In this document: positions 35,266 through 45,829 of the stretch, piece after piece
Position numbering within the stretch: position 1 is the stretch's first letter
How the letters are laid out: the number at the start of each line of letters is the position of its first letter
Source: Adiantum capillus-veneris
Taxonomy: Eukaryota; Streptophyta; Polypodiopsida; Polypodiales; Pteridaceae
Assembly: GCA_014529385.2 (NCBI GenBank)
Contig: CM043956.1
Location: forward strand, 60,893,120 to 60,957,119
Reading direction: 5' to 3'
DNA length: 64,000 nucleotides
Position numbers and translations under genes: made by a program
The notes under the pieces: generated by a model
Database searches by the model: none
What the model saw: only the letters and a program-made list of their open reading frames with translations
Told to the model about the DNA's origin: nothing

Positions 35266-38200
35266 TCAGTCCACAAAGGGGAGTAAGCCCAAAGCTTTGC
35301 GGAAAGCTTCAAGCTTCTCACGAGACAATGCCTTTGTGAAAAGATCTGCAAGGTTGTCCTGTGTTGGCACATAAGCCAAGCTGATCTCTCCTGCTGAGAG
35401 CCTTTCCCTGACATAGTGGTAATGCACCTCAATGTGCTTTGTGCGAGCATGAAAAACTGGGTTCCTCGCAACTGCCAATGCGCTCTGACTGTCAGTGAAG
35501 ATAGTGTTGGCAGTGTCCTGTCCAACACCCAAGTCAGCCATAAGGCGTCTGAGCCATACACACTCAACCGTAGCTGTGAAGACTGCCCTGTACTCAGCCT
35601 CACAACTCGAAGTGGCCACAGTAGGTTGCTTCTTGCTCAACCATGATATACATGAACTGCCAAGCATGAAACAAAAACCACTTGTGGACACTCGCGTGTC
35701 AAAACAACCAGCCCAATCTGAGTCCGAAAAAGCATGTAAGTCTGGCGGCAATGATCCCCCCTTGGGATAAAACAAGCCAAGATGTAAAGTGCCACTAAGG
35801 TAGCGGAAAATCCTCTTGACAGCCTGCCAATGCTTAGACCCTGGGCTATGCATAAATCTGCTGACCTGCGAGACTGCAAACTGAATATCTGGCCTCGTGT
35901 TGCATACATAAATGAGGCAGCCAACAGCAGTTTGGTAAAGAGTGACATCAGCAGGATCGCCAGCATCATGTAGACTCAACTTCAAACCTGTTTCCATGGG
36001 AGTGGCAATAGGTTTGCAATCCTCAAGTCCAAACTTACATAGCAATGTCTCTATGTAACTTTTCTGACACAAGGCAATACCACCATCACACTGCTTAAAC
36101 TGTATACCCAAGTAATGATGCAACAGCCCCAAATCTTTCATCTTGAAAGTAGCATTCAAATCAGCCTTAAATTCAGCAATATGTCTCTCATTTGGTCCAG
36201 TGATCAGCAAATCATCAACATAAAGAACCACAATGAGAAATACATCATCCTCACGCTTTACATACAATGTGCTTTCTGTTGGACTGTTACGAAAGCCTCG
36301 TTTAACCAAATGAGTGTCAGCTTTCTCATACCAAGCACGAGGAGATTGCTTCAACCCATACAAAGCCTTCTTACATTTGCACACTTTGTCCTCTTGTCCT
36401 TTTATGACAAAACCGCGAGGCTGCGTTACATAAACTTCCTCAAATATGTCACCATTCAAGAAAGCAGTAACAATGTCTGATTGATGTACATCCCAACCAA
36501 AATGAGCTGCCAATGCACATAGAAAACGCACAGTAGTCATACGACAAGTGGGAGCAAAAGTCTCTTCATAATCTATGCCTTTTTGGTGTGCATAACCCTT
36601 TGCAACAAGTCGAGCCTTATGGCGATCGATCTCACCATCCGGCTTGCGTTTCAACTTGTAAACCCACTTCGTACCAATGGCCTTTTTGCCAGGAGGCAAA
36701 TCACATAAAGTCCATGTGTCATTCTCTATAAGTGCATCATATTCTGATTTCATGGCAGCAATCCAATTTTCTGAATTCTGTGCTTCATCAAAAGACAGAG
36801 GCTCCTCAACATCATGTAAACTAGACACAGCCAAAGCATAACAATCTGATGCATAAGATGCATGGCGAGAGCCTGAACGAGTACGACTAGATAAAGGTGC
36901 ATCCAATTTACTGTCACGCAAAGTGTGCACCAGCCATTTTGGCATACTTCTAGCCTGCTCATTTTCAGCCCTTTCCTCATCAAGTACATCATGTACATCT
37001 GCATCAGTAATAGGCTGTTCTAAAACATTTTCAGAAACCCCCATAGGCTGTACATTTGCCTCATTGGAACTTACATTCGTATTTCCACCACTGAAAAGAG
37101 GCAACAAAGTGTCATAAATGTCCTGTGAGCTTACATTACTGTCTCTAGTACATGACAGCAAGGGTTGAACAGAATCTTCCACAAACACTACATCCCGTGA
37201 AACCAAAATACGTTTTGTTTGCGGATGATACAACCTGTAACCTTTGCTTTCAGCACTATAACCAACAAAAATACATTTGACAGCCTTATCATGCAATTTT
37301 CTGCGCTGCACTTGTGGCACCAAAGCATATGCCAAACAGCCAAAAACACGCATGTGCTCAATAGAAGGTTTTCTATCATGCCATGCTTCATATGGAGTAA
37401 TAGACTGCAAAGCTTTCGTAGGACACCTGTTAAGTACATAAGTGGCACACATGATGGCCTCAAGCCAAAAAGAATGCGGCAAAGCTTGACTTTTGACCAT
37501 ACATCGTGCCATTTCCGTTAGTGACCTGTTTTTCCTCTCAGCAACACCATTTTGCTGAGGTGTATAAGGCACTGTACATTGGTGTTTTATCCCACGACTA
37601 GCCAGAAATGCATTAAATTCATGAGACATATACTCCCCCCCTCGATCGGAACGGAGGGTGCCCATAGTACATTTTGAGACATTTTCAGCCATAGCCAAAA
37701 ATTGTTTGAAGCACATAAAAACTTCGGACTTCGCTTTAAGCGGAAATACCCACGCATGCCTGGAGTAATCATCAATGAAAGTCACGAAGTACAGGTAATT
37801 GCCCAAGGACGGAGTTTGCATGGGCCCACAAACGTCAATATGCACAAGCTGCAACCTGCATGTGGCCCTAACTGAACCATCCTTTGGAAACTTAGAACGC
37901 TGCATTTTACCCAGAATACAGCCTTCACAAACATGTTTGATAGGTGCTTCAAGAGGCGGCAAAGAAGCAACCATATCAGATTTCTGCAAACGCAGCAAAC
38001 TGGCAAAATTCAGATGACCAAAACGTGCATGCCAAAGTTTTGCATCTGAAATAGCCCTTGAATCTGCAACAGCATTTGCAAAATTTTGTCCACACTTGTC
38101 ATACAAAGTGAGCTTATACAGCCCACGGCACAAAAGCCCAGATGCAACAATTTCATCACCAAAACTGAGATCATGAACTGTACATCTGTCATCCACAAAT

Positions 38201-39552
38201 TTGACTACAAGTCCAAGTCTAGCAAGTGCGGATACAGACAAGAGATTCTTCTTGATCCCAGGTACATAAAGTGCATCAACAAGTGTGAAGGAACTGCCAT
38301 TAGCAGCAGTGAGCACAATCTTTCCAACTCCCTGAACTGGATAAGAGGCGTTGTTGGCACAAGTGACTGAATTCCCATGAGGGACAGACTCGAGAGAGGT
38401 AAACAATTCACGATGTGAGGTAATGTGCTTTGTAGCACCACTGTCGAAATACCACACATGTGAATCTGCAGCAACTGACAAGCATGCATCATGGACAGCA
38501 GGATTGTAAGTGCACTCTGCGCTAAAAGCCCATTCTGCATCAACATCAGCATCACAATCTCCTTTCACAGAAGACTCAACAATGGCTGCATTTGTAGTGG
38601 AACCAGCATTTGCAGTGGAACCACCCTCTTTCTTCTTAGCCTCTTTGGCCTTCAACTTAGGACACGACTTGATCAAGTGATCATTGGCTTTACAATAATG
38701 GCAACGCATCTTCTTTTTGCCCTTATCACCAGAATTGCCAGACGAAGTGCTGCCAGCAGAAGCATTAGGAACAAAATTTTTGCCACTCGCAGCAGAACCA
38801 TAAGAAGTGGCTGCATTACTGTTACCACCCTTTCTTTGAGAAGCAATAAAAGCCTGTTCAACTGCACGCTGCCTAGTCCTGTTTTTTCTAGAAAGTGACT
38901 CTTGCAACAGCAATGTGCATAATGCATCAAACTTGACAACTTCAGGATTTCCTTGGGTCATCAGTCTCCAAGTACTAGCAAAAGTCTGGTAGGAATCTGG
39001 TAAGGCATCAAGAACAGTCTGCACAAGGGAACTGTCAGAAATGACTTCACCTACAGAAATGAGTTGCTCATTGATATCCTTGACACTAGCAAGGAAAGTG
39101 TCCATATCATCTTCCTCATGCATAATCTTCGACTCTAGCTCTTTACGCAGCAAAGCAATTTTAGCCTCATTGCGGCTTGCATAAAGACCTGCTAGAATAT
39201 CCCAAGCCTGTTTTGCAGATTTTGCTGAACGGATGTGAGGAATAATGGTGCGCTTCACAGACAACGCAATCAATGCATGAGCCTGCGCATCCTTAACATC
39301 CCAACGAGCTTGTTCTGCTGTAGGCAAAACAACTCTAACAGCTGCAATCCTTCCAGCAAGACCTGCAACATCCTCAATATCGCCTACATCTTCAGAACCA
39401 GGACGTACATCAATGCCCTGCACAATGTTCCAGACACCTTTTGACACAAGAACGTGTTGCATCATATAAGCCCACATAGGGTAGTTGTCCCCATCCAACC
39501 TGTCCTCAGCAGCAAACATCTTGAACACATCTGTGTTGTTGTTGTCAGCCAT
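35266..39552 (-). CDS. Copia Gag-Pol polyprotein
   Basis: One frame in copia order: gag with a UBN2-type core, a zinc knuckle (CHYCKANDHLIKSC), a retropepsin (WYFDSGATKHIT), the GAG-pre-integrase motif (LWHARFGHLN), an integrase (HIDVCGPM, DDYSRHAW, QNGVAERKN), RT with YVDDLLITG, and RNase H ending in NLADLFTKALS. The best start is the ATG at 39,552 (MADNNN), because copia gag proteins often start in this way. The frame is open for a further 20 residues upstream from 39,612. Copia elements make all products from one polyprotein. The frame looks whole, and it is the clearest intact element frame in the window. Confidence 0.93.
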   Translation of the reverse strand: MADNNNTDVFKMFAAEDRLDGDNYPMWAYMMQHVLVSKGVWNIVQGIDVRPGSEDVGDIEDVAGLAGRIAAVRVVLPTAEQARWDVKDAQAHALIALSVKRTIIPHIRSAKSAKQAWDILAGLYASRNEAKIALLRKELESKIMHEEDDMDTFLASVKDINEQLISVGEVISDSSLVQTVLDALPDSYQTFASTWRLMTQGNPEVVKFDALCTLLLQESLSRKNRTRQRAVEQAFIASQRKGGNSNAATSYGSAASGKNFVPNASAGSTSSGNSGDKGKKKMRCHYCKANDHLIKSCPKLKAKEAKKKEGGSTANAGSTTNAAIVESSVKGDCDADVDAEWAFSAECTYNPAVHDACLSVAADSHVWYFDSGATKHITSHRELFTSLESVPHGNSVTCANNASYPVQGVGKIVLTAANGSSFTLVDALYVPGIKKNLLSVSALARLGLVVKFVDDRCTVHDLSFGDEIVASGLLCRGLYKLTLYDKCGQNFANAVADSRAISDAKLWHARFGHLNFASLLRLQKSDMVASLPPLEAPIKHVCEGCILGKMQRSKFPKDGSVRATCRLQLVHIDVCGPMQTPSLGNYLYFVTFIDDYSRHAWVFPLKAKSEVFMCFKQFLAMAENVSKCTMGTLRSDRGGEYMSHEFNAFLASRGIKHQCTVPYTPQQNGVAERKNRSLTEMARCMVKSQALPHSFWLEAIMCATYVLNRCPTKALQSITPYEAWHDRKPSIEHMRVFGCLAYALVPQVQRRKLHDKAVKCIFVGYSAESKGYRLYHPQTKRILVSRDVVFVEDSVQPLLSCTRDSNVSSQDIYDTLLPLFSGGNTNVSSNEANVQPMGVSENVLEQPITDADVHDVLDEERAENEQARSMPKWLVHTLRDSKLDAPLSSRTRSGSRHASYASDCYALAVSSLHDVEEPLSFDEAQNSENWIAAMKSEYDALIENDTWTLCDLPPGKKAIGTKWVYKLKRKPDGEIDRHKARLVAKGYAHQKGIDYEETFAPTCRMTTVRFLCALAAHFGWDVHQSDIVTAFLNGDIFEEVYVTQPRGFVIKGQEDKVCKCKKALYGLKQSPRAWYEKADTHLVKRGFRNSPTESTLYVKREDDVFLIVVLYVDDLLITGPNERHIAEFKADLNATFKMKDLGLLHHYLGIQFKQCDGGIALCQKSYIETLLCKFGLEDCKPIATPMETGLKLSLHDAGDPADVTLYQTAVGCLIYVCNTRPDIQFAVSQVSRFMHSPGSKHWQAVKRIFRYLSGTLHLGLFYPKGGSLPPDLHAFSDSDWAGCFDTRVSTSGFCFMLGSSCISWLSKKQPTVATSSCEAEYRAVFTATVECVWLRRLMADLGVGQDTANTIFTDSQSALAVARNPVFHARTKHIEVHYHYVRERLSAGEISLAYVPTQDNLADLFTKALSREKLEAFRKALGLLPFVD

Positions 39553-39900
39553 GGTAAATGCTGTACCTGATGTGAAAACTGCCCGAAAATAGGAGAAATG
39601 GAGCGGGAACAACTTGTGCTATATAGCACAAACCGTAGAAGACTATAAGGTACCTGTTATGCAGAAAACGGCACTGACAAAAAATCTGCACAAAATGACG
39701 AAATAGCCTGTGCAGTACTGCCCGTAGTGGAAACGGAGGCCGAAATGAGCCCAAATCAAAATTCTGAGCAGACCGAGCGCTTCGAGCTCTCCCGAAATAT
39801 TTGTCGACCTGCGAACGCTCGCCAAAGCTCACTGAAATCGGAGAAAGTGAGCAGGCGTGTGCTGGAGCAGCTGGCGACTAAGCCCGGGAGGACGTGACCT

Positions 39901-39912
39901 GCTCTGATACCA
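39901..39912 (-). other. Copia primer-binding site
   Basis: On the minus strand TGGTATCAGAGC, the complement of the initiator tRNA-Met 3' end, two bases inside the 5' LTR. Confidence 0.92.
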
Positions 39913-39914
39913 AT

Positions 39915-40141
39915 TGTTGGAATTAGGGTTGCAGAGAAACACACACAGCTTGGAGAAGACGAAGGAAGCTCAAGGCACACAATAGAGAGTGTGTTACTTA
40001 GTGTGCAATGGAAAGATAGATAGCCCTAGAGTGATGGGCGTATATACAATGCACGGGGGAAAAAACCTCCTAAAGAGGGAAAAAATGCCCCGGCGGTCCT
40101 AGTGTGTTCACACACATCACTACCACATGTATATGGTAACA
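39915..40141 (-). repeat. Copia 5' LTR
   Basis: 227 bases, identical by eye to the LTR at 34,964-35,190, followed on the plus strand by the GGAAC target repeat. Confidence 0.95.
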
Positions 40142-40146
40142 GGAAC

Positions 40147-41640
40147 CTCCAAGTTTCCCTCCTTAAACTTTATCTTCTTAAAACCCGCCTAAACCCATTT
40201 CATGATCAAAAACGCATTTTTTGACCTCCAAAAGTCAAAACGTGCACCAAAAAATCATAAAATTCAATTTTTTTCATTAACTTTTGAAACATCATTTTCT
40301 ACTCTTCAAAGCTCCCCCAAAACTATTCCATACCTAAAAAGTGATTTTCTCTCTCTAGAACCCCTTTTCCAAGCCCTCCTTGGTTGCAACCATCATACTC
40401 ACCCTCTACTCCAACACTATCTCTCTACTAACATCTCCATTGTAGCACCAATGGAGATAAGGAAGCTCCTCTCTCCTCCCCTCCCACCTCCCATTGCCAC
40501 TTCAAGCAAGGGTCATCCACCTTCTCCTATCTCCATTGTGGCACCAACCACGCTCCGCCCGCTCTACTACTACCACCTCCCATTGGCACACCAAGAAAAC
40601 TCATTCCCTTTCTCCCACCTACATTGTATCAACAAACAAGGTCCTCTGCCAAAAAATGACTCCACTCGGTATACATATAGGCAATGTCTGCAACTCAATG
40701 TACATGAGTAAACAATCACACACAAACAGGCACCAAAAACTGAAGAAAGCTACATACCAAATCCTTGTGGGTATATTTTCTCTCAAAGAGCTCAATGGCA
40801 CTCTAAGTGCTAAAAAAACACATCTATCAACTTATAACATCCCACTGTGAAACTATGCCAAAAGCATTGTCAAAAGTACCTCTACTAAAAGACACTTTCA
40901 AAAGTGCCTCTAAGATGTAGGTGTAGTGTTCTTAGAGGCACTACCAAAAGTGCCTTTGAGAGCATTGTACCTATATCTAGAAAACTTATAATCCCTATGC
41001 CCAAAGTGGCTAACAATTTGGAGGAAATCAAGATCTATGATCTCTCAATGAGTTTATACATGAGTGTCAATAGAGGCATATGGCAATTTAAACCGCTCTC
41101 AACATGCATAGAGAGCACAATGCACCTGTGTATGCAAAGGTAGTTGTCCTGGAAAATAAAGTCCACCTGTAGAGTTGTCAGCAAATCTGTCTCGACTAGA
41201 ATGGAGACATTGGTCAAAACTTCAATGCTAGCACCATCTGTGATACCGATGCAAAAAAGTGTACTTACAAGCAATGTGCTTGAGAAAACAGTCCCTCGAG
41301 AGACACTATGAGAGCGAAAATACACTCCCACTACAAGTGTGATGTTGATGTTATATGATGATGGTCGGAAGTAGCTAGTGGATGGCAAGGGCACTAGGGA
41401 TTTCGAAGATCAATAGGATGTTCGGAGGTTGATTGTAAAAAATCACTTGGACGTCGTAATCCAAGAAGTGAGAGTCAATTATGATGCCAAAAATACAAGT
41501 TGAAAATTTCCTTGTACTGTGCTACTCAAATGGAGAATTTGAAAGCAAAAACAGCTTCAAAAGAGGGGTAAAAATGTAGGACACTTGATGCAAATACTCT
41601 CGGTATGACGAGGAAGCTGCCGCAACAACTGGAATCAATA
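40147..41640. other. Stretch without a recognisable gene
   Basis: This is the right-hand continuation of the DNA into which the copia element inserted. Nothing in it codes for a protein that I can support. It holds an inverted repeat (40,903) and a cluster of AAAGTGCCTCT-type direct and inverted pieces between 40,870 and 40,970. Confidence 0.5.
40903..40942. repeat. Perfect 12-base inverted repeat
   Basis: AGTGCCTCTAAG (40,903-40,914) and its exact reverse complement CTTAGAGGCACT (40,931-40,942) are separated by 16 bases. Further AAAAGTGCC copies lie on both sides, so it may be part of a decayed foldback element. Confidence 0.7.
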
Positions 41641-41680
41641 TCTAGCCTAAAGTTGTGTGTGTGGCAAGGACGAGAATTTT

Positions 41681-41683
<3 letters not shown>

Positions 41684-41767
<84 letters not shown>

Positions 41768-41786
41768 ACACACACACACACACACT
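41684..41786. repeat. Compound (CT)n(CA)n microsatellite
   Basis: About 20 CT units run straight into about 18 CA units, one TA interruption, and then more CA. The same compound order is found, shorter, in the element A LTR (11,300-11,360). Confidence 0.95.
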
Positions 41787-41956
41787 TTAAGCTCTCTACG
41801 AGCCCTCTCCTCTCTCTACTCTGATCAATGTGTGCTATCGAACTCACACGGAGTTTTAATTATCTATGTACACAACATTAATCCACCCAAGACTTTGTTT
41901 GCCGGGTAGAGGGAGCTCACTCAAATGTGGGAGAGGAAAGAGTCGCCATCACCATA

Positions 41957-41968
41957 GCTCTGATACCA
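41957..41968 (-). other. Primer-binding site of an LTR relic
   Basis: Minus-strand TGGTATCAGAGC two bases from an LTR-like end, the arrangement seen in the intact copia element. Confidence 0.75.
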
Positions 41969-41970
41969 CG

Positions 41971-42152
41971 TGTGAGTGCATGTGGAGCAAGCGTGCGGTG
42001 AGTATGGGAAGGAGAAGACACACACAGCATGTGGTGGAGAACAAAATGATAAGAATACTTATCCAATCCTTATTGTTTAATCAAACCTATAACTGAATTA
42101 TATTAATGATGGGTTAATTGGTGTTCGGCCTAGATGGCTTGAAATCCCAACA
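41971..42152 (-). repeat. Copia-type LTR relic, about 182 bases
   Basis: In element orientation it runs from TGTTGGGATTTCAAGCC to CATGCACTCACA, with correct TG and CA ends, and is followed by the primer site. No partner LTR has been found inside the window. The inner end resembles the LTR relic at 15,790. Confidence 0.6.
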
Positions 42153-42229
42153 CTACATCTACATACCTTAAGGCAGTAACTTTAGGTAGAGGTAGTTGTG
42201 CCCCTAAAACTGGGGTAGGTTAAGCTATT

Positions 42230-43000
42230 GAGCTCCCCCTTACTTGTTGGTCATTACACCTTTGGGACAGTGGGTTGATCAGTTATTCTTCTGTCATTAA
42301 GAGCTATAGCCCTTAAAAAACAATTTCGTGCATCATGGTTGCCCATTTTCCTACATATCTCACACCACAACATTCCACTAGCACCTTGAGCAACATTCAT
42401 ACTTGCTACTCGGAGTAAGTGGTTACCTACATATACTCCACAAACTTATGCTCTTGGGTAGGAGGCCTAATTTTTCATGTAGTGGCTTGGTGGTCTGGTT
42501 TCATGCTGCATTCTTTGCAGCACTTGGTCCACAATGGCTTCTAAGCTGATATGTTGAGAGGTCAATTTGGAGGTGTTTGTCTATCGGTTCTTCTGTTTCC
42601 TCCAGGATGAAATTGCCTATAAAAGGTAACAAATATTGATAGCATTCATTCAAGGTAGGGTGATGCTTGCCAAATATGGATATATATAAGGTCTTGTTCT
42701 TTAACCCCTCCAAGAAGCAAGAGATCAATCATTCCTCCAACAGCTTCTCTGAAGTTGGACACCTCAAATATATCGCTTCAGTCTGTCAATTGCGTACACA
42801 CTTTCCTTCAATTTCAACATGAAGTTCAAAATTTGAGTCAGTGTGTTGTGTTTGATATCGGTATTGGTATTTCTTCTAGAAATGCCTTGACGTTAACTTC
42901 AAAGTCATAAAAAACTAGCATTTGTAAAGTTTGGAACCAAGCAAGAGAGTTGCCTTTTACGTGACCAAATCCTTATACATGGTATGGATATCGATGACTT
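42230..43000 (-). mobile_element. Decayed gag remnant with a zinc-knuckle-like phrase
   Basis: Minus-strand text includes ISCFLEGLKNKTLY, a gag-core-like helix, and further on CEICRKMGNHDARNC near 42,350, which is close to a zinc knuckle. This suggests a Ty3/gypsy-type gag (inference). It is broken and no other parts are linked to it with confidence. Confidence 0.4.
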
Positions 43001-44750
43001 TCTCTATGTAGATTACTTGGAAAAATTAAGCCATTGACAGGTATGGTTTGTAGATTCTTATCTTCAAAACTAAGGACAATTACTTTCCAATGGAGAGGTA
43101 TGTAATGGAACTAATTTGTGGCAAAAGCATTAGCAGTTAATGGACTATGTGAAAGGATATACATTTCATGTACATTTTATTATTCAAGTGCTCTTTATGA
43201 GCTATGAACAGAATCTATAAATAAATACATGCAAGAGGAAAATGCTGCTCTTGCACGGGCGAAGATTGCACTCAGTGCCTGTGTCTATTCTTCTCTCCTC
43301 TCCTCTCATCTCTCTTCATGTGCCGGTGTAGCACTCTGCTCTAGGAGGTGCATCCGCACATACTCTCTCGCTCTTTGTCTCTATCTTATCGCGTATAGCT
43401 TCAAGTATGTGCAAGTATGGCTGTCAGGTATGCAAATTCGTTGTTTTATGGCCTGTATTATGTTGTTTTTGATATATTGTAGGGCACTCTACACCTCCAT
43501 CTGTAGCACTTGGTGATGGCCTCTACTTGAAATAGTCGTGCATTAGCGTGGGACAATTTCAGGTAGTGGCCGGCTCCAAGAGGGAGATGCAGGTAGAGGG
43601 GGAGAGTCTGTATGAGCCTATAATTGGAACACACTGGATACTGAAATGTGGGTGTACAAAACAACAAAGCAACTATTGGATGACTTCCAAAACTACCACA
43701 TCATGGAATAAAACTTAAAGCTACATCTCCCTTAGTCCCTCAACCTTCATCTCCCTACGGATGCATGACATTGCTTGAAACACTCGTGCGTCAATGCGAG
43801 ACTGTTTTGAGCAATGTCTCGCATCAAGAGGGAGATGAAGGCTGAGCGAAAGCATAAACTAACCACAACTCACCATCTTGCTTCCAACATCTTAGATAGA
43901 GCATGAAAATGTCTCGCGTCAGTTTCGGACAGAGCCTCAAGGAGTTTGATTAGAGGCAACAATGCCATAGTGAGGCACTTCAAGGTGGCATCCCCTTGAT
44001 AGTGGATGTCTTTTGGGATCCATGACGATGGTATCGGTGAGGAAGAAGGTGATGAGGGCTTTGCAAGGTAGGTTATGAGCATGCAAACCCAAAGCGGAGA
44101 TAAAAGCATGCAAATAAAAAATTTGAGAGATTTTTTTTTTTTGCTCGACAAGTTTGGGGAGATGAACCCTTAAAGGATTGTATGCCCTAAGTTTGAGGAG
44201 ATAAACCAACATAAATTTTATGCCCTAATTTTTATATATATTAAAATTTTATGTTCCCAAGTTAAGGCCGTCAATTTCAAAATGTTAGACAAACAAAATG
44301 ACAGCTAAATCAAACTTTTGTTTAATGCCCTTAGATTTATGCCCTAATGCAAAAAAAAAGTGTTAAATGAAACTGTTACTTTTTTTTTCCAAGAAGAATT
44401 CTCCTCTTCTGCCAAAAACTGTTGTCTTTTGCTCTCTTGCACTCTCTTTGAAGGGTCAGTATATCTCTCTCTTTGGTCATGAGCGTAGGTAGAATCTGTG
44501 CTTATCTTTGATAATCGATATCCATTGCACCCACTTACATTGCTTGGTGACCAGGTGAACCTTGAGCCTACTTGCAATGAAGCACATGAGTTGTGTTACC
44601 TATTAGATAATGAATATTAACAATTCTACAAAAATGACATCCCACGGGCCTAACATAGATCCTAAAGAGAAAAGATTCATAAAGCTAATAGAAAAATATT
44701 TAGTAAAGACCTTCTAAAAGAAATACGACTCATAGAACCATCAATCAACA
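43001..44750. other. Stretch without a recognisable gene
   Basis: Short frames only, none with a recognisable motif. There are T-rich and A-rich runs near 44,130 and 44,350. I see nothing further in it. Confidence 0.45.
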
Positions 44751-44754
44751 ACAT

Positions 44755-45829
44755 TTGTTGACACAAAAAGATATGCGATCAGTATTGAAGATGCATGCAA
44801 ACATACAAGTCCATAAGCATCAAAAGTGTGCTCGAAGTCATTTGGTCTCTTTCTTTGCAAACAAATCTATATGTTGCACTTCATCTATCCAAAATGTATT
44901 ACACGTGTTAGAAATGCCTACTTTATATGATGGCTATATTGCTTATGAACTTCCTTTGCAAAAATCTAACTAAGCTATGTATGGGATGGAGTAGAGATTT
45001 TATGGACATGTTTGGACAAAGTATGTGATATGTTTTGGTGTGCTCCATGGAGACAAAGTATGTTGTGATAGGTCCACAAAAATTCAAGTAATGTGCAAAA
45101 TGGCATTCCTGCACCTTGATTATAGGGAAGGAGAAAATATTCGATCGTGGGCACAAGAACAAGAGAATTGTGGAGGGATTTGTATGGCCATAGCTGTCGG
45201 TGCCCACTTAGCGTTACACAAGACCAGGAGAATTGTGGAGGGATTTGCATGGTTTTGTAACAATAGCAACACTCATGCTTGGAATATTAGAGAACCTATT
45301 TTCTACCATGGGAGATTGAGATACTACCAAAAAATGGATTTGTGCTACAAGAAAGGCAACAATGAGGCATCACATGTGGATATCGGCCCTAGTGGGCAAT
45401 GTGGAACATAGACTAGTTCTTTTATTGCAAAACTTTAGAAATGGAAAGCATGTAATTAGAGGTCAAAATTAACCAAGGACTTCAATAAGAGGGTAGCATT
45501 GGGTAAAAGCATGCAAAAATTCTAGTGAGAGAAGTTATATTGGCACCAAATGTGTCGCACATTTTCCATGATAGCACTCTTGGTCCGGTTCAAAAGGGGA
45601 GGACTTATTTTGTGACCATTAGGGACTTTCCTCGATGTACTTGTGAGGATTTCCAAACGAGAGATTCAGCCAATGCCTCACGTATGTGCCATGCAAACAC
45701 ATGTACTATGCCTACCTTTTTGTCCTCAGCTTGGACTCTACAGTTCATGAGTTTGTGCAGCAAGTTGCATTAACAAAAGTAGAGCTATTTCAAGAACTGG
45801 TTGGAGCTAGAGTTTCAACGCATCATTGA
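44755..45829 (+). pseudogene. SWIM zinc-finger protein remnant
   Basis: The clear part is the C-terminus. One frame reads RTYFVTIRDFPRCTCEDFQ and, after a frame change near 45,680, another reads YVPCKHMYYAYLFVLSLD and continues to a stop at 45,827. The spacing of CXC and CXH is that of a SWIM zinc finger, found in Mutator-type transposases, FAR1-like proteins and related plant proteins. The upstream frames (44,755-45,411) may be the decayed body of the same gene, and a 35-base piece near 45,160 is repeated at 45,225. Whether it is a transposase relic or a host pseudogene is open. Confidence 0.45.

Larger units (their letters stand above)
34959..40146 (-). mobile_element. Whole-looking young Ty1/copia element
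   Basis: The element proper is 34,964-40,141 (5,178 bases) on the minus strand, with a 5-base target duplication GGAAC on both sides (34,959-34,963 and 40,142-40,146). The parts are two 227-base LTRs that I read as identical, a primer site matching initiator tRNA-Met, a leader of about 350 bases, one Gag-Pol frame and a polypurine tract. It looks whole, with no break seen. Identical LTRs mean that the insertion is very recent. It lies next to an old copy of the same family in the opposite orientation. Confidence 0.95.

Noticed and set aside
39901-39912. tRNA-Met-like sequence as a tRNA gene (also at 15,776, 41,957 and 61,930)
   Set aside because: Only the 12-base primer-site complement is present, always next to an LTR end. 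No cloverleaf surrounds it.
40202-40711. 169-residue plus-strand frame
   Set aside because: Rich in proline, serine and histidine without any recognisable domain. Overlapping frames on both strands are equally long.
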